DNA from: Gallionella sp.
Lineage (GTDB): Bacteria > Pseudomonadota > Gammaproteobacteria > Burkholderiales > Gallionellaceae
NCBI GenBank assembly: GCA_030645955.1
Contig: JAUSMR010000207.1
Coordinates: 1-36,786 of the forward strand
Reading direction: 5' to 3'
Length of the DNA stretch: 36,786 bases
Position numbers and translations under genes: made by a program. Below, piece by piece: positions 29,043-36,786 of this stretch. Positions within the stretch are counted from its first letter, which is position 1; each line of letters begins with the position of its first letter. The notes under the pieces were generated by a model. That model ran no database searches. It saw only the letters and a list, made by a program, of their open reading frames with translations, and was not told the DNA's origin.

Positions 29043-30119
29043 CTAACGCCGCTCGGTCCACCACAACATCAGCATCCCCAGCAACAGAAACAAGCCCGTT
29101 ATTGCCGTGGCGCTGATAAATGGCTGCCAGTCATTGAGCGCGCCCAGGCTGGCGAATAACCGCCCGACAAAGTGGAACATCAGGCCAAGCACGATACCCA
29201 TGAATACCATCCCGCTGCTTCCGCCCGCTCGGCGGTGGTAAGACGCGAACGGCAGCGCCAGTATCATCATCACCAGCACTGCAAAGGGATAAACCAGTTT
29301 GTTCCACATCGCGATTTCATAGCGCGCACTCTTCTGGCGGTTGTCTTTCAAATGTTCGGTGTATTGGTACAAATCGAGGGCGGACATTTGCTCGGGTAGC
29401 ACCAGCAGCACGCTGAAAATACCCGGGTTCAACGCTGAACTCCACTCCTGCCTGGGCTGGGAATTGATGGTCACACCCTCTTTGCTAAAGCGCGTTTCCA
29501 GCACCTCTTCAAGCTGCCAACGCCCCGCCTCGATAAAATTTGCCCGTTTGGCATTGGTGATCGCCTGCAGGTGGTAGGTTTCATCGAACCGGTATATGTC
29601 GATATTCAGCAAACTGGTGTCCGGCATCACATTCTTCACATTCACAAAGCTGCGCTCGTCCTTGACCCACACGCCGGAGCGAAACTCCCTTATTGAAACC
29701 TGTGCATTCTGCGCCTTCAATCGCAATCGCTGCGCCATCCGTTCACTGGGCGGAGCAATAAACTCGCTCATCACAAAACTCAATATCACCAACGGCAGCG
29801 CGATTTTGAACAACGCGCCCACCAGTTGCCATACTGACGCGCCGGAAGAACGGTAAACGGTCAGTTCAGAATTGGCTGACATTTGCACCAGCGCCAGGAT
29901 CGTGCCTACCAGCACAGCCACCGGAAATAATCCATATATATGCCCGGGAATGGTCAGCACCACAAACATCAACACGTAGCCCAGGTGATACTGCCCCTGC
30001 CCCATCACACTCAATTCATGAATCAAATCCATTAAGGCGAACAGCATGATGAGCGCAAAAAACACCAGCGCGATACTGAAGTAAATTTCGCGGCCGAGAT
30101 GGCGCAGCAGCAAGCTCAT
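29043..30119 (-). CDS. lptG: LPS export ABC transporter permease LptG
   Basis: A 358-residue inner-membrane permease of the LptB2FG complex, which extracts lipopolysaccharide and feeds it to LptC. N-terminal and C-terminal membrane bundles (about 12-120 and 265-350) flank a periplasmic beta-jellyroll (about 135-255). Signatures include LMDLIHELSVMGQGQY, ANSELTVYRSSGAS (coupling helix) and FVGRLFASLGALNDWQPF. The ATG follows lptF by 4 bp with a GAGGTGAAGG ribosome site. Confidence 0.97.
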   Translation of the reverse strand: MSLLLRHLGREIYFSIALVFFALIMLFALMDLIHELSVMGQGQYHLGYVLMFVVLTIPGHIYGLFPVAVLVGTILALVQMSANSELTVYRSSGASVWQLVGALFKIALPLVILSFVMSEFIAPPSERMAQRLRLKAQNAQVSIREFRSGVWVKDERSFVNVKNVMPDTSLLNIDIYRFDETYHLQAITNAKRANFIEAGRWQLEEVLETRFSKEGVTINSQPRQEWSSALNPGIFSVLLVLPEQMSALDLYQYTEHLKDNRQKSARYEIAMWNKLVYPFAVLVMMILALPFASYHRRAGGSSGMVFMGIVLGLMFHFVGRLFASLGALNDWQPFISATAITGLFLLLGMLMLWWTERR

Positions 30120-30123
30120 ACCT

Positions 30124-31386
30124 TCACCTCGGCTCCCCTTTCCCCGAAAGGGAGGAACCTATCGACCCTTCAGTTTTTTGGGGGGGAGATTCCATACCCA
30201 GATTACCGGACAGCGGATCGCCTGCCTTTGGTTGCAAGTCGGGATCAGGGCGCTTCTTCGCCGTCATACTGCGCAGCGAAAATAACGTCATGCGCCGATA
30301 AAACATCAGCACTGTTATCACCAGCATCACCGCATGTATTCCCAACAAACCGATACCGGGCGACATTTTGCCCTGCCCTACCCATGAGTTGGATACACTA
30401 ATCATGTTGTTGTAAAGCATATAAAGCACGATTGCCAATATCAGGTTCAGCGAACGCCCCGCGCGCGGATTGACAAAACCCAATGGGATCGCCAACAAGG
30501 CGAGCACCGCCGCGCTGAGCGGCAAACCAACCCGCCACTGCAATTCGGAAATGTTCCAGGTCGTGCGGTTTTTCAGCAGCTCCAGTGTGGGCATGGTGCG
30601 CAGATGGGGCTCGGCTTGTTTGATCGGCGCTGCATCAATGCGCATCGCATAGCGCTCGAATTCCACGATACGATAATCGCGCTGCCCCGCCTTTCCTTCA
30701 TAGCGTGTCCCGTTCAACAGCACCAGAAAACGATCCCCGTTTGGCATGGTTTCCTGTAATCCCTGCCGGGCGACCATCGTGCCGAGCTTTCCGTTTTGCT
30801 CGGATTGCACAAAAATGTTACCGACGCGATTGGAGCCCACATCAACGTTTTCGATGAAATACATGCGATCGGCCTGCTTCGATTCACGAAACATGCCCGG
30901 GGTGGCTGCAGTCACATCGTCGCGACTTTCCAGTTTTTTCTTGAATTCGTCAGCTTTTTTCAATGCCCACGGTGACAGCACCAGACTGAGCAGCGCGATC
31001 AACGCTACCACCGGCACGGCATACCACAGCACCGGGCGTATCCAGCGCGTCAACCCGATGCCGGAGCAAAACCACACCACCATCTCACTGTCGCGATAAC
31101 ACCGCGACAGGGTAAGCAGAATTGATATGAACAAACTGACCGAGATCAATACCGGCAGATAATTCATGGCACTGAAGCCAAGCAGAGCCAATACCCCCTC
31201 CACTGCAATCAAACCGCCGACTGCATCGCTTAACAAACGGATTAATTGGCTGACCACGATAATGCCGAGTAATACCGCGAATACCAGCAACCCATTGCTG
31301 GCAAATTCGCTTAGCAAAGCGCGATGAAAAATGCCTTTGCTAAGCGGCTTTGACTTTATACGGTGAGTTTGCGGATAATCGGGCAT
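30124..31386 (-). CDS. lptF: LPS export ABC transporter permease LptF
   Basis: The partner permease, 420 residues as called. Membrane bundles lie at about 30-125 and 290-365, with a periplasmic domain between. Signatures include YRDSEMVVWFCSGIGLTRW, FRESKQADRMYFIENVD and PLGFVNPRAGRSLNLILA. Family members usually begin near IFHRALLSEF, which here is residue 19; the first 18 residues have no ribosome site and overlap the pepA promoter, so the true start is uncertain. The 45-residue tail after the last span (ending SGKGEPR) is encoded partly by a palindrome (CCCTTTCC/CCGAAAGGG) and looks repeat-derived. Confidence 0.94.
   Translation of the reverse strand: MPDYPQTHRIKSKPLSKGIFHRALLSEFASNGLLVFAVLLGIIVVSQLIRLLSDAVGGLIAVEGVLALLGFSAMNYLPVLISVSLFISILLTLSRCYRDSEMVVWFCSGIGLTRWIRPVLWYAVPVVALIALLSLVLSPWALKKADEFKKKLESRDDVTAATPGMFRESKQADRMYFIENVDVGSNRVGNIFVQSEQNGKLGTMVARQGLQETMPNGDRFLVLLNGTRYEGKAGQRDYRIVEFERYAMRIDAAPIKQAEPHLRTMPTLELLKNRTTWNISELQWRVGLPLSAAVLALLAIPLGFVNPRAGRSLNLILAIVLYMLYNNMISVSNSWVGQGKMSPGIGLLGIHAVMLVITVLMFYRRMTLFSLRSMTAKKRPDPDLQPKAGDPLSGNLGMESPPQKTEGSIGSSLSGKGEPR
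31308..31346. repeat. Inverted repeat at the start of lptF
   Basis: CGCTTAGCAAAG (31308-31319) and its exact complement (31335-31346) are separated by 15 bp. In the lptF mRNA the hairpin would cover codons 14 to 26, close to the family's usual start. Confidence 0.7.
31350..31379 (+). promoter_or_regulatory. Sigma-70 promoter for pepA
   Basis: TTGACT (31350-31355), an 18-bp spacer and GATAAT (31374-31379) give a predicted start near 31386, a leader of about 33 nt and then AAGGAG before the GTG at 31419. The promoter lies within the called 5' end of lptF on the other strand. Confidence 0.7.
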
Positions 31387-31418
31387 CTAAGAGTGGTTTT
31401 TATATTAAGGAGCAACAC

Positions 31419-32903
31419 GTGGAATTTAGCATAAAACAAAGCAGCCCGGAAAAACAGCGCAGCGGTTGCGTGGTCGTTGGCATTTATGAAGGCGGCAAAC
31501 TCTCGGCGGCTGCGCAACTGCTGGACAAGTCAGCAGCGCACCTCTTGAGCGACATCATCGCGCGCGGCGACATGAGCGGCAAATCCGCATCCACCCTGCT
31601 GCTGCACAAACTTCCCGGCATCGCTGCCGAACGCGTGTTGCTGGTTGGCTTGGGCAAGGCGAGCGAGTTGAACAACAAGACCAGCGTGGAGATTCTGCGC
31701 GCAGCCTTCAGCGCGCTGAACAACACAGCCACTAAGGATGCCACACTGTTTGTCACCTATGATGGAATCGGAAAAGATGCCGCGTGGGTCATCAGGCAAG
31801 CCGTGTTCGCCGCAGCAGAGAGCGCTTATCGCGCCGACAGCCTGAAGAGCAATCCCGCCAAAGCCGCGACACTGAGGAATATCACCTTCGCCACGCTGGA
31901 CAAACCGGCTGCCGCATTGAAGAGCTCTCTCGACCAGGCCGCCGCGACCGCGCGCGGCATGGAACTCACCAAGACGCTGGGCAACCTGCCCGGCAACATC
32001 TGCACCCCGACCTACCTCGCCGCCAAGGCGCTGGCATTGGGCAAAACGCACAAATCGATCAAGACCACGGTACTGGAGGAGAAAGACATGCAGAAACTGG
32101 GCATGGGCTCTTTCCTCTCTGTCACTCAGGGTAGCGGGCAACCCGCCAAGCTCATCACGATGGAATATCAGGGCGCGGACAAGAAACACAAACCCATCGT
32201 GCTGGTCGGCAAGGGCATCACCTTCGACAGCGGCGGCATTTCGCTTAAACCGGGTGCCGAAATGGACGAGATGAAATACGACATGTGCGGCGCGGCCAGC
32301 GTGCTCGGTACGATGCAGGCCATCGCCGAGATGGGGCTGAAGCTCAACGTGGTCGGCGTCATCCCGGCCTGCGAGAACCTGCCCAGCGGCACAGCCACCA
32401 AGCCCGGCGACATCGTCACCAGCATGTCCGGCCAGACCATCGAAATCCTCAACACCGATGCCGAAGGCCGCCTCATTTTGTGCGACGCGCTGACTTACTC
32501 GAAGAAGTTCAACCCGGACACCGTGATCGACATCGCCACACTCACCGGCGCCTGCGTCATCGCCTTGGGGCATGTCGCCAGCGGTTTGTTCAGCAATGAA
32601 GACAAGCTCGCCCAGGAATTGCTGGCAGCAGGCGAACAGGCTCACGACCGCGCCTGGCAACTGCCGCTGTGGGAAGACTATCAACCGTTGCTGGACAGCA
32701 ACTTCGCCGACATGCAGAACATCGGCGGGCGCGCGGGCGGCACTATCACTGCCGCCTGCTTCCTGTCGCGCTTCACCAAGGATTATCGCTGGGCGCATCT
32801 GGATATTGCCGGAACCGCATGGAAATCCGGCAAGGAAAAAGGCGCAACGGGACGTCCGGTGCCATTGCTCACACAATATCTCATCAACCGCGCAAGCAAA
32901 TAA
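31419..32903 (+). CDS. pepA: Leucyl aminopeptidase (M17)
   Basis: A 494-residue, two-metal cytosolic aminopeptidase that frees N-terminal residues, especially Leu, from peptides. Metal and catalytic motifs are visible: VGKGITFDSGGISLKPG, DMCGAASVLG and NTDAEGRLILCDAL, the last being the family signature. PepA in some bacteria also binds DNA. Start: GTG 31419 (VEFSIKQSSPEKQ), with AAGGAG 7 nt upstream; an in-frame ATG at 31350 lies upstream of the predicted transcription start. It is first in pepA-holC-valS and divergent from lptF, a conserved proteobacterial order. Confidence 0.97.
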   Translation: MEFSIKQSSPEKQRSGCVVVGIYEGGKLSAAAQLLDKSAAHLLSDIIARGDMSGKSASTLLLHKLPGIAAERVLLVGLGKASELNNKTSVEILRAAFSALNNTATKDATLFVTYDGIGKDAAWVIRQAVFAAAESAYRADSLKSNPAKAATLRNITFATLDKPAAALKSSLDQAAATARGMELTKTLGNLPGNICTPTYLAAKALALGKTHKSIKTTVLEEKDMQKLGMGSFLSVTQGSGQPAKLITMEYQGADKKHKPIVLVGKGITFDSGGISLKPGAEMDEMKYDMCGAASVLGTMQAIAEMGLKLNVVGVIPACENLPSGTATKPGDIVTSMSGQTIEILNTDAEGRLILCDALTYSKKFNPDTVIDIATLTGACVIALGHVASGLFSNEDKLAQELLAAGEQAHDRAWQLPLWEDYQPLLDSNFADMQNIGGRAGGTITAACFLSRFTKDYRWAHLDIAGTAWKSGKEKGATGRPVPLLTQYLINRASK

Positions 32904-32907
32904 AATT

Positions 32908-32940
32908 TGCCACGGATGAACACAGATGTTCACGGATAAA
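32908..32940. repeat. CACGGATGAACACAG-type short repeat
   Basis: CCACGGATGAACACAGATG followed by TTCACGGATAA contains direct and inverted copies of TTCA/TGAA and CACGGAT, and TCCGTG recurs near 33000. I recognise this motif type as a dispersed repeat in many bacterial genomes. It fills the pepA-holC gap. Confidence 0.5.
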
Positions 32941-33023
32941 AACCATAGGGAACAAGAAGTACTTTGGCTTTTGCCTCCTCGGTGACTATTCGTGAATTTC
33001 CGTGACTCAATCATTTTTCGCCC

Positions 33024-33455
33024 ATGACCAAAATAGATTTCTACACGGGCTCCACCGACAAGCTGCGTACCGCCTGCCAGTTGAGCCACAAGGCCATGCA
33101 AAACGGTGTGCGCACAGTCATCAGTGCACCTGACGCAGCAACCTGCGATGCATTGGATAAATTACTCTGGCATTACCCTGCCACCGCGTTCATCCCGCAT
33201 TGTCGCAGCGATGCCGAAGAAGCCGCGACAGTGCCTGTTGTGTTAAACAATGGCAGCGAAAAATTCCCGTATCACGATTTGTTGATCAGCCTGCATAACG
33301 AATGCGTGCCTTTCTTCAGCCGCTTCGAACGTGTCATCGAAATTATCGGCAGCGATGCGGAAGATAGCCGCATGGGACGCGAACGCTTCAAGTTCTATCG
33401 CGATCGCGGCTACGAGCTGCGCCACATCGATTTAACCGGCGCGCAAAACACCTAA
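33024..33455 (+). CDS. holC: DNA polymerase III chi subunit
   Basis: A 143-residue protein whose family links single-strand binding protein to the clamp loader through the psi subunit. Family features include KIDFYTGSTDKLRTACQLSHKA at the N-terminus, LDKLLWHYPATAFIPH and the central NNGSEKFPYHDLLISL, with the conserved ERVIEIIG near residue 103. It lies between pepA and valS as in most gamma- and betaproteobacteria. There is no strong ribosome site; the nearest purines are weak. Confidence 0.94.
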   Translation: MTKIDFYTGSTDKLRTACQLSHKAMQNGVRTVISAPDAATCDALDKLLWHYPATAFIPHCRSDAEEAATVPVVLNNGSEKFPYHDLLISLHNECVPFFSRFERVIEIIGSDAEDSRMGRERFKFYRDRGYELRHIDLTGAQNT

Positions 33456-33520
33456 CGGGCATGGCAATGATGCCGCCCCTGATAATGAAATCCGCCATGC
33501 CAATTCCCTCTCCCCTAGCT

Positions 33521-33540
33521 CTCTCCCGCATGCGGGAGAG
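33521..33540. repeat. Perfect 20-bp palindrome
   Basis: CTCTCCCGCATGCGGGAGAG reads the same on both strands and is flanked by CCCT and AGGG that extend the stem. It is a common REP-type core. It lies in the 407-bp holC-valS gap, which otherwise shows no gene. Confidence 0.85.
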
Positions 33541-33668
33541 AGGGACGCAGTCTCGCTACGCGAGTTTCACGTTAACCACTGCCGCACATCCCGTCGGGAA
33601 TGGATACATATTTCGCATGATGCTCCAATGAAGTAATTCCATTTTTCTTTCAAAACAGCAATAACCAA

Positions 33669-33713
33669 GGGTGCATTCCATGCACCCTTGCCGTTGGTGC
33701 ATGGAATGCACCC
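33669..33713. repeat. GGTGCATTCCATGCACC inverted repeat
   Basis: GGGTGCATTCCATGCACC (33669-33686) and its exact complement (33696-33713) are separated by 9 bp. Each arm is also nearly self-complementary. It is another short dispersed palindrome in the holC-valS gap. Confidence 0.85.
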
Positions 33714-33812
33714 TACGATATTGCACTATTGAACGGAAAATTGAATCAGGCATTCCGCCACTTCGCCAGGCTCGCGCACTACCGTTTTACGGATCGAGTG
33801 CCGCCTGACTTT

Positions 33813-33820
33813 GCTATAAT
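33813..33820 (+). promoter_or_regulatory. Extended -10 promoter for valS
   Basis: TTTGCTATAAT contains TGC directly before a perfect TATAAT (33815-33820). No good -35 is seen, as expected for extended -10 promoters. The start would be near 33827, about 36 nt before the valS ATG, so valS can be expressed without pepA-holC. Confidence 0.6.
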
Positions 33821-33862
33821 CGCGACCTTTTTGACGCAACACATCCCTACGTAAAGACCGCA

Positions 33863-36721
33863 ATGGAACTCGCCAAAAGTTTTGAACCGAAAGACATCGA
33901 AGCCCGCTGGTATCCCCAGTGGGAGCAATCCGGCTATTTCAAGGCCGGACTCGACCCGAACATAACCGACAACTTTTGCATCCTGCTGCCGCCGCCCAAC
34001 GTCACCGGCACGCTGCACATGGGGCACGGCTTCAACCAGACGCTGATGGACGCGCTGACGCGCTACCATCGCATGCGCGGCGACAACACCCTGTGGCAAC
34101 CGGGCACCGACCACGCGGGCATCGCCACGCAGATCGTCGTCGAACGCCAGCTCGACGCGCAGGGAATTTCGCGCCACGACCTGGGCCGCGAGAAGTTCAT
34201 CGAAAAGGTGTGGGAGTGGAAGGAATACTCCGGCAACACCATCACCCAGCAGATGCGCCGCCTCGGCACCTCGCCGGACTGGTCGCGCGAGCGCTTCACG
34301 ATGGATCCCAGTTTGAACAAGGCCGTCACCGAGACCTTCGTGCGCCTGTTCAACGAAGGCCTGATCTATCGCGGCAAGCGACTGGTAAACTGGGACCCGA
34401 AGTTGCACACCGCCGTGTCCGACCTCGAAGTGGTGCAGGAAGAAGAAGACGGCTTCATGTGGCACATCCGCTATCCGCTGATGGAGAAGGACAGCTTGCG
34501 CGGGTTGAGTCACCTTACCGTCGCCACCACCCGCCCCGAGACCATGCTCGGCGACGTCGCGGTGATGGTGCATCCTGAAGACGAACGCTACAAACATCTG
34601 ATCGGCAAGCAGGTAATGCTGCCGCTGTGCGAACGCCCTATTCCGATCATCGCCGATGATTATGTGGACAAGGAATTCGGCACGGGTGTAGTGAAAGTCA
34701 CTCCCGCACACGATTTCAACGACTATGCGGTCGGACAACGTCACAAGCTGGAGATGATCTCCATCCTCACGCTGGATGCAAAAATCAACGAATACGCCCC
34801 AGAAAAATATCGCGGCCTCGATCGCTTCGATGCGCGCAAGCAGATTGTCGCCGATCTCGAATCCGCTGGGTTACTGGAAAAGATCGACAAGCACAAGCTC
34901 AAAGTACCGCGCGGCGACCGCACCGGCGTAATCATTGAACCGATGCTGACCGACCAGTGGTTCGTCGCGATGAGCAAACCCGGTGACGGAGGCAAGAGCA
35001 TCACCGCACAGGCGCTTGAATGCGTCGCCTCCGGCGAGATCAAGTTTTACCCGGAGAACTGGGTGAATACCTACAACCAGTGGCTGAACAACATCCAGGA
35101 CTGGTGCATCTCGCGCCAACTCTGGTGGGGGCATCAGATCCCGGCATGGTACGGCGTGAACGGCGAAGTGTTCGTCGCGCACGACGAAGCCGAAGCGCGC
35201 CACTTGGCGGATAACGCGGGTTACGCCGGACAACTCGATCGCGACAACGACGTGCTCGACACCTGGTTCTCGTCCGCGCTGTGGCCGTTCTCCACGCTGG
35301 ACTGGACGCCGGAGTATCCGGCGAAATCCAATCCCGCGCTCGATCTGTACCTGCCGTCCTCGGTGCTGGTCACCGGCTTCGACATCATCTTCTTCTGGGT
35401 GGCGCGCATGGTGATGATGACCAAACACATCACCGGCAAGATTCCGTTCAGGGATGTGTATGTGCACGGCCTGATCCGCGATGCGGAAGGCCAGAAAATG
35501 TCCAAGTCCAAGGGCAACGTGCTCGACCCGATCGACCTGATCGACGGCATAGCCATCGAGGAACTGGTGAAGAAGCGCACCACTGGTCTGATGAACCCCA
35601 GGCAGGCGGAGCAGATCGAGAAACGCACGCGCAAGGAATTCCCCCAGGGCATCCCGGCGTTCGGCACCGATGCGCTGCGTTTCACCTTCGCTTCGCTCGC
35701 CTCACCGGGACGCGACATCAAATTCGACATGCAGCGCTGCGAAGGCTATCGCAATTTCTGCAACAAGCTGTGGAATGCCACGCGCTTCGTCCTGATGAAT
35801 TGCGAGGGCAAGGATTGCGGCCTGGAAGAACACGGCAAGGACTCCTGCCACAGCGGCTATCTCGATTTTTCGCCAGCCGACCGCTGGATCGTCAGCCGGC
35901 TGCAACGCGTCGAGGGTGAAGTGGCGAAGCATTACGCCGACTACCGCTTCGACCTGCTGGCCAAGGCGATCTACGAATTCGTCTGGGACGAATACTGCGA
36001 CTGGTACGTGGAACTGGCGAAGGTGCAACTCCAGGATTCAGGATCGAGGATCGAGGAGGTAGCAGCCAGGCAGCGCGCCACGCGGCGCACGCTGGTGCGC
36101 GTGCTGGAAACCATGCTGCGCCTTGCCCATCCGCTGATTCCGTTCATCACCGAAGAGCTCTGGCAGAAAGTTGCGCCGGTCGCCGGTCGCAGCGGCGAGA
36201 GCATCATGTTGCAAGCCTATCCGCGCGCCGACATGGCGCGCTGCGATGAGAAATCCGAAGCGTGGGTGGCAACGCTGAAGTCGATGGTCAATTCCTGCCG
36301 CAGCCTGCGCGGCGAGATGAATCTTTCGCCGGCGCAACGCGTGCCGTTGATCATTGCATCGGGGATTGCTGCCGGAGATGCCGCCACGCTCACTGCTTTC
36401 GCGCCCTACATCGGCAGCCTCGCCAAGCTCAGCGAAGTGCAGGTCGTTGCCGAATTGCCAACCGGCGATGCGGCAGTCGCCATCGTCGGCGCATTCAGGC
36501 TGATGCTAAAAGTGGAGATCGATGTCGCTGCCGAACGCGAACGGCTGGACAAGGAAATCGCCCGCCTGCAAGGCGAAATCGCCAAGGCGCAAGGCAAACT
36601 GTCAAATGCCAGCTTCGTGGATCGCGCTCCCGCCGCCGTGGTGGAGCAGGAGCGCAAGCGCATGGAGGAATTCAGCACGACACTGGGGCAACTGCAAGCG
36701 CAACGCGGCAAGCTGAATTAG
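33863..36721 (+). CDS. valS: Valyl-tRNA synthetase
   Basis: A 952-residue class I synthetase. The HIGH-type motif is in [12 protein letters not shown] (about 46-57), the editing domain follows (CP1, about 210-345, with [10 protein letters not shown] and TPAHDFND), the KMSKS motif is QKMSKSKGN (about 545), then the anticodon helix bundle and a C-terminal coiled coil (about 885-950, rich in Glu/Arg/Lys/Gln). A short segment after ELAKVQLQ ([13 protein letters not shown], about 722-736) seems several residues longer than in relatives I recall and is encoded by GGATCGAGGATCGAGG, also found near the transglycosylase gene. The enzyme should still be functional. Confidence 0.98.
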   Translation: MELAKSFEPKDIEARWYPQWEQSGYFKAGLDPNITDNFCILLPPPNVTGTLHMGHGFNQTLMDALTRYHRMRGDNTLWQPGTDHAGIATQIVVERQLDAQGISRHDLGREKFIEKVWEWKEYSGNTITQQMRRLGTSPDWSRERFTMDPSLNKAVTETFVRLFNEGLIYRGKRLVNWDPKLHTAVSDLEVVQEEEDGFMWHIRYPLMEKDSLRGLSHLTVATTRPETMLGDVAVMVHPEDERYKHLIGKQVMLPLCERPIPIIADDYVDKEFGTGVVKVTPAHDFNDYAVGQRHKLEMISILTLDAKINEYAPEKYRGLDRFDARKQIVADLESAGLLEKIDKHKLKVPRGDRTGVIIEPMLTDQWFVAMSKPGDGGKSITAQALECVASGEIKFYPENWVNTYNQWLNNIQDWCISRQLWWGHQIPAWYGVNGEVFVAHDEAEARHLADNAGYAGQLDRDNDVLDTWFSSALWPFSTLDWTPEYPAKSNPALDLYLPSSVLVTGFDIIFFWVARMVMMTKHITGKIPFRDVYVHGLIRDAEGQKMSKSKGNVLDPIDLIDGIAIEELVKKRTTGLMNPRQAEQIEKRTRKEFPQGIPAFGTDALRFTFASLASPGRDIKFDMQRCEGYRNFCNKLWNATRFVLMNCEGKDCGLEEHGKDSCHSGYLDFSPADRWIVSRLQRVEGEVAKHYADYRFDLLAKAIYEFVWDEYCDWYVELAKVQLQDSGSRIEEVAARQRATRRTLVRVLETMLRLAHPLIPFITEELWQKVAPVAGRSGESIMLQAYPRADMARCDEKSEAWVATLKSMVNSCRSLRGEMNLSPAQRVPLIIASGIAAGDAATLTAFAPYIGSLAKLSEVQVVAELPTGDAAVAIVGAFRLMLKVEIDVAAERERLDKEIARLQGEIAKAQGKLSNASFVDRAPAAVVEQERKRMEEFSTTLGQLQAQRGKLN

Positions 36722-36786
36722 CGACGGCGAATCAAGAACACAAATTCGCCATCCTGCTCAACAGAGGACAACAACTCATTGCCGGT
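36718..36786 (-). CDS. Partial CDS, C-terminus only, convergent with valS
   Basis: From the right edge a minus-strand frame reads [22 protein letters not shown] and then TAA at 36718-36720, overlapping the valS stop by 4 bp. Only 22 codons are visible, so the call rests on the tight convergent fit and sensible composition; no function can be given. Confidence 0.4.
   Translation of the reverse strand, partial: TGNELLSSVEQDGEFVFLIRRR

Noticed and set aside
31530..33101. 523-codon open frame opposite pepA and holC
   Set aside because: It spans two conserved genes and an intergenic repeat on the other strand, so it is a shadow of GC-rich codon use.

Overview
The window looks like a chromosomal segment of a betaproteobacterium, most likely of the Gallionellaceae / Nitrosomonadales type. 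This is inferred from the gene neighbourhoods (ilvI-ilvH-ilvC-psd-pssA-leuA; lptGF divergent from pepA-holC-valS; radC divergent from coaBC-dut), from the sigma factor-DUF3619-DUF3106 cluster, and from the many short palindromic repeats between genes. I had no database access, so the taxon is an inference.

Layout. (1) Positions 1-9963 form an accessory surface/secretion region of two related minus-strand operons. Operon A (4459 to 245) encodes a lipoprotein with an IgGFc-binding-like domain, a long Pro/Ala/Thr repeat and a His-rich tail, then a TPR plus beta-barrel protein of the Slam (DUF560) type, then a FecR-domain protein. It is preceded by a well-conserved cyclic-di-GMP-I (GEMM-I) riboswitch on the same strand. 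Operon B (9899 to 5179) has its own good sigma-70 promoter and encodes a second Slam-like protein and a 1089-residue FecR protein carrying three repeated C-terminal beta-rich modules. (2) 9983-14647 holds radC, coaBC, dut, a PEGA lipoprotein, a CBS-pair protein and rppH. (3) 14795-20735 holds proS, a lytic transglycosylase, a TlpA-like thioredoxin, a YqhA-family protein, a YihY-family protein and a small outer-membrane barrel. (4) 20900-27451 is the branched-chain amino acid / phosphatidylethanolamine run leuA-pssA-psd-ilvC-ilvH-ilvI (minus strand). (5) 27622-28977 is a small sigma factor-DUF3619-DUF3106 operon ending in a clear terminator. (6) 29043-36721 holds lptG-lptF (minus) and pepA-holC-valS (plus); the last bases carry the tail of a convergent minus-strand gene.

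How it fits together. Most of the window is housekeeping. The left 10 kb is the novel part: two paralogous Slam/FecR cassettes with different candidate cargo, one under c-di-GMP control. My working model is surface display or release of adhesin-like proteins, switched with biofilm state in operon A and by an ordinary promoter in operon B. A second theme is dispersed palindromic DNA that lies between genes and in several places runs into reading frames (coaBC linker, N-terminus of the transglycosylase, valS, lptF tail, pssA stop codon, 3' end of the large FecR gene).
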